From the NCBI GenBank assembly GCA_910592005.1, contig CAJVPP010001016.1, forward strand, positions 1 through 23,524: 23,524 nucleotides of DNA, in the 5' to 3' direction. The translations under genes were made by a program, and so were the position numbers. This stretch comes from Funneliformis mosseae (taxonomy: Eukaryota; Glomeromycota; Glomeromycetes; Glomerales; Glomeraceae). Positions 19,584 to 23,524 of the stretch are shown here, in pieces. Within the stretch, counting starts at the first letter, position 1. Each line of letters starts with the position of its first letter. The notes under the pieces were generated by a model, which saw only the letters and a program-made list of their open reading frames with translations, had not been told where the DNA came from and made no database searches.

Positions 19584-19886
19584 AAATTTATATAATACTA
19601 GATACATATAATAAAACTAAAAATACAAAAATATTTATAAATTAATTTATAAACTAAACTATTTTATCAATACCAACCTTGCACTTTTCTGAACTAAACT
19701 ATAAAACAGAAGAGAAAAGAAAAAAAAACCTTACTAAACTAAACTATTGTACAGATATCAAATACCCAGAAGAGAGGGCACAGTTACTGCTGATTCAAAA
19801 ATTTGACCAATGTGAGCTATAAGCGATAGCCACTATGGGTTTGATGTTGAGAGGATAGGAAAGGAATGTGGGAATTCTAAGAATAC

Positions 19887-22800
19887 CTAAGGGATAGTAT
19901 AATATTCTTCAATATTATACGCAATTTTCCATTCGTTTAGGGCAGCATTTCTTTATAATCAGATCTCGTAACAAGATGTGGAGATATCATTGTAAAGAGA
20001 GGATAGTAGTCCATATGAAAGATCTTTGCTTGATATGCAGGCTGAGACTTTGTCTAACAATGATAAAGGTATGATGCCTTTGAATAAATCAATGAACCAG
20101 AAGTCTGTTAACGTAGGTGATGAGTTTCAAATAGGATCTGCTGAAATTTTATATATAAGTGAGTTATCATTAAGAGTGTTTAACTCTTTAAGGTGGGTGA
20201 TGAAATTTGATTTGTGTAATGCAACTGAATCCTGTATAGGTGGTTCATTTTTAGGACAAAGCCATAAATGCTCAAAGTCTTCAATCTGGGATTGACAGCG
20301 GAAGCATGTTGGTGATACATATGTATCAGGGATTCGAGCATGAAAAACCTTTAAAGTAGGAAGAAGCTGAAGCAGCATTCTAATTTTGAATTTTTTTTTA
20401 AAGCAGCCAATAAAGGAAGTTTTAAGCGAGAATTCTTCATTGTTTAGGATCTTGAAAAGAAACGACTAATCAATGGGTTTGTTATGATAGTAAGATAAGT
20501 GAGAAAGTGTGAGTAATGATTCTGCCCATGTTACTTGTATTTTGTTCTTAATAAATAGGCGATGAGGAGCTATAATTGGTATATCGTTATGACAGAGGTA
20601 GTATCCTAGACTAAGATAATGTTTGTTAATTGAAAGTGGTTGAGCAGGGAGTTGTTTTGCTAATTTATCAACTGTATTGTTAAGAGAATCATCACTATGA
20701 GCTTAAACTTTGATGAATAAAATGGAAATATTGTATTAAGCTAAAAGGCTAAATAATATTGACCAGATGTGAAAATATGGAATTTTAAAAGCAGGATTAA
20801 TGGATAATGAATCTCAAAAAATAAAGGAGAGTTTGTTAAAAGAGGAGATAGCGGCTTGTGAATAAGTATAAATATTAATAGAAGAGTTTGAAAGTGAAGC
20901 ATAAACTACAGCTAATATAGCTACGATTTCAGCAAGAGTGAAAGAAGGACTTAGTGATGAAAGGGTAGCGTTGAAAGAAAGATTTGGTCAATGTGGATCA
21001 GTTTGTAACCACGCGAAACCTAACTGGCAGTTTGAAGAGCTTAAAGATGTAAGGGAATCATCTGTATAAAATTGAATAGAAGTGGCTGAAGCGAAATTAG
21101 ATTTAAGATTATCAAGTACATTAAGTGAAAAATTGTCAAATGGTAAAATAGTTAGATCAGGTAAAGGTCTGGTTAGATATTGATAAGGGTTGGTTAATTT
21201 GGACAGTGCGACCTCTCGTAACATAAGATTAGAGAGGCTGGATCTCCACTCTTTATGTTTATTATACTGAATTTTGATTTCAGTACAAAATTGTTTTGGA
21301 AGTTTTAATGCACAAAAACTGTGTATATTAGCTCTAATGTTGGTCACAATGGCTGAGAGGTCAAAAAGAATACATCTATTACACAGATTAACATCAGCTC
21401 TGAAGTTTGAGTCATGTCACGCTATATAGTATTATATGTATATGGTGTTATCATTAAGAGCTTTGATTTTACCAATTAGGTATGTAGAGGATTGATTAGA
21501 ACAAATAGTCACGAATGTAGAATTTGTATTATCATTCTCTTTTAATTGAATCATCGTAGATGGTAGGTCACATATTAATGGGTAAGGTGGACAGTGAGTT
21601 GATGTAATCTGAAAGGATGAATTAGATATAAGTAACGATTCTAATATGAGAAACCAATTTGCACGTGATATATTCATATTGAGTAACCAATTAATATCAA
21701 AGGATGTGAAAAGGTGATGTCTATCCATAGAGGTTAGTTGATCTACAAACATTATTGAAAGTATGCTAATATTTTTAATCAATTTCCTGTATACGTTAGC
21801 GGGTAAAATAGATGAGATTGGTACAGAACCTTCTGAAATTTGGGAAAATTTAAAGTGTTCATTCAAGCATTTTCTAAAAGTGAAACTATCTGATTTAGTT
21901 GCTGAGAGAAAAGCAGACCACTAGTCTTTAAACTTGAAAGGATTGTTGTAAGGCCAACTGGTAATGGGTGACTGGTGTAGCCATTCTATAAGTTAAAGTT
22001 GCATGATTCTTAATCTGAATGTGTTTCCTAATAGAGCAATATCATTGATCATTTTTAGAAGGTCAGGCAATTTGGCTAACATTTGTTTATCGTAAAGATA
22101 TACTAAATTATATCTAGCAATAAAGTAGATGATAGATGCTGGTAAGGATTTGGTTAGGCGTAACTTATTTTTGAAAAATGTCCTGAAAGATGGCATTGTC
22201 ATATTACAAAATGTAGCTGGCAGAAAGGTCAGTTTAGTTTTATAAATTATTCGAGGGATAATTACAGAGTTAAATACAGCAACAATTTGCTTAACTATAA
22301 GCTGTTTTTTGTCAAGAATGTTTTTTACTTTTTTGAATTCAGTGAGTACTTGGTTTTTGATGTATATGGTGTTATCAAAAAGAGAGATCTAAACTCCAAG
22401 ATAGCGTGTGGATTCTTTATGCGAGAGTGGTGAAAGCCAGATATTTTTGTCATTGAAAACGAAGTTGACAATGTTGGAATCTTTGATGTTTGTCATCAGG
22501 ACTGATTTTTTCCAGTTAACTTAGATACTGTTTAAGGTATAAAATAAATTAGCGATAGTCATAATGTTTTGTAAATCTACTCTAGAATCTGCCATCCAGA
22601 GTGTATCGTCTATGTAAGCTAAGGCTAAAACATGGTTTGAAAATTGATCAGTAGACTGTTTGGTTATGTTTTGCCTCCAATTAATACTTTAGATATATCC
22701 TAATGAGGAATTTTGAATTTTGCACAGAAGGGGATCATAATATATATACCATAGGATAGGTGAGATGATTTCTCCTTGGTCAATTTCAGAAAGAACATAA

Positions 22801-23522
22801 TATGCATCAGTGTTCCCATGGGCAGTAAAGATCTTGTTATATCTTGGAGTGAAAATCAAAATTATGAAATGCACGAAAGACATCGAAAGATGCAATCTAA
22901 GTAGAGCCTGAATCAACATTCTTAGGTTGACTCTATCGTACGCTTTCGACATGTTCTGAAAGAGGATCCAAAGATTATTATAGTAAAATGTCGCATCATA
23001 TTTGATGTTTTCTAATATGTTAATAGGCTCAAAGGTACTTCTAAATAGTAGGCCTGTAAAGTTGTTACCTTTAAGGACGTTGTGTTTAGCTAAGATGGCG
23101 AGCAGTCTACTATTAACAAGTTTCATAAGTGCCTTTTTAGGACATTCTAATAAAGTGATTGGTCGGATATGATTAAGGTTAAATTCTTATAGTTTTAGTT
23201 TAGGAATCGGGTAAATGAAAGCTAGATTCCATCTATGAGATGATATGTTGTGAGTTAAATAACTATAAACTAGTTTTTAAAAACATGTATTAGCAAAAGA
23301 GTCAAGATATTTTAACATTTTATTCGATATTTTTGACAGACCAGGGGCTTTACCATTAGGTAAGAAATTGATAATACCAGATCATTTAACTTCAGTTGGA
23401 GGTTGCATGAGGGGATCGTATATTGATGAGTCAATATTGTCTAGGGAAGTATATTCCTCTTTCCATAATTCTGGAATTGGTGGATTGGAGTATCTTAAGC
23501 CAACCACTTGTTGAAAATGCTG
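19887..23522 (-). pseudogene. LINE ORF: reverse transcriptase, RNase H and CCHC finger, riddled with stops
   Basis: One frame runs the whole length with no frameshift I can see, ending at TAG 19889-19887. RT blocks in order: 'LPNGKAPGLSKISNKMLKY' (about 23363-23307), 'WNLAFIYPIPKLKL' and 'RPITLLECPKKAL' before 23126, 'MSKAYDRVN' within 23126-22689, 'DQGEIISPILW', and the catalytic 'AYIDDTLWMAD' (YIDD at 22616-22605). RNase H follows: 'FYTDDSL' and 'LGFAWLQTDPH' (21347-20988), 'LAEIVAIL', then 'IYTYSQAAI', where the usual YTDSQ Asp is now Tyr, and 'NNTVDKLAKQ'. A finger 'CFRCQSQIEDFEHLWLC' lies at about 20292-20242, and 'RNAALNEWKIAY' near the end. Many TGA, TAG and TAA codons, several at expected Trp positions (for example 'YLGV*ISL'), kill it. 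Confidence 0.85.
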
Positions 23523-23524
23523 TG

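Larger units (their letters stand above)
19542..23524 (-). mobile_element. Non-LTR retrotransposon (LINE), 5' end outside the window
   Basis: The element runs on the minus strand from beyond 23524 to an A-tract of 11 (T-run 19542-19552 on the plus strand). An AATAAA (19583-19578, minus) precedes the tail by about 25 bases, marking the 3' end. A single long reading frame covers reverse transcriptase, RNase H and a CCHC finger, followed by about 330 bases of 3' untranslated sequence. Domain order RT, RNase H, CCHC is known in several LINE clades of fungi; I cannot assign the clade. The target-site duplication cannot be checked because the 5' end is absent. Confidence 0.85.

Noticed and set aside
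20026..20295. Plus-strand open frame of 89 codons
   Set aside because: Antisense to the CCHC finger of the LINE.
1..23524. CRISPR array, prophage, operon or bacterial defence island
   Set aside because: No spacer-repeat structure, no Shine-Dalgarno-led gene clusters, many spliceosomal introns and eukaryotic transposons.

Overview
The window is eukaryotic: it is strongly AT-rich, has short GT-AG introns, dispersed transposons and no operon structure or Shine-Dalgarno sites. Several protein fragments match, from memory, lineage-specific multigene families of arbuscular mycorrhizal fungi (Glomeromycotina, Rhizophagus-like): RING proteins ending in a helical 'SYSAD' domain, zinc-knuckle proteins with a 'YLDWHAKLTGLP' segment, a Crinkler-type NTPase-nuclease, and a 'GRRPD...YVESSR' protein. 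No database search was possible, so the organism call is an inference. I see no intact housekeeping gene. Nearly every coding region is broken by stops, frameshifts or insertions.

Layout, left to right. A 15-bp tandem repeat (63-137) precedes a RING/SYSAD pseudogene (230-1419, +). A Crinkler-like NTPase-nuclease pseudogene follows on the minus strand (1890-3934). After about 1.1 kb of AT-rich spacer comes a coiled-coil/SYSAD/zinc-knuckle pseudogene (5022-7335, +). A less AT-rich island (7336-7950) leads into a multi-exon gene (7951-10369, +) whose C-terminal half resembles a PD-(D/E)XK nuclease fold and ends in an RGG-like tail; it carries frameshifts but almost no nonsense changes. A third RING/SYSAD copy with a TATA box lies at 10772-11319 (+). 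An unrecognised zinc-knuckle pseudogene lies at 11783-13399 (+).

The right half is dominated by mobile elements. A four-exon gene (14057-17378, +) with a 'D...YVESSR' core is split by a complete but dead Tc1/mariner element (15490-16988) with about 45-bp inverted repeats and a TA duplication. A coiled-coil fragment (17482-17631, +) converges on a FtsK/HerA- or A32-like ATPase pseudogene (17621-18465, -). A spacer with two tRNA-related, SINE-like segments (19021-19530) separates this from a non-LTR retrotransposon (19542 to the window end, -) carrying reverse transcriptase, RNase H and a CCHC finger, and ending in an A-tract.

The genes do not form a pathway. The window reads as an accessory, repeat-rich compartment where expanded families and transposons accumulate and decay. 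Three recurring themes are dispersed copies of one RING/SYSAD family, three unrelated-looking proteins with PD-(D/E)XK-like motifs, and a decay pattern rich in G-to-A and C-to-T changes.
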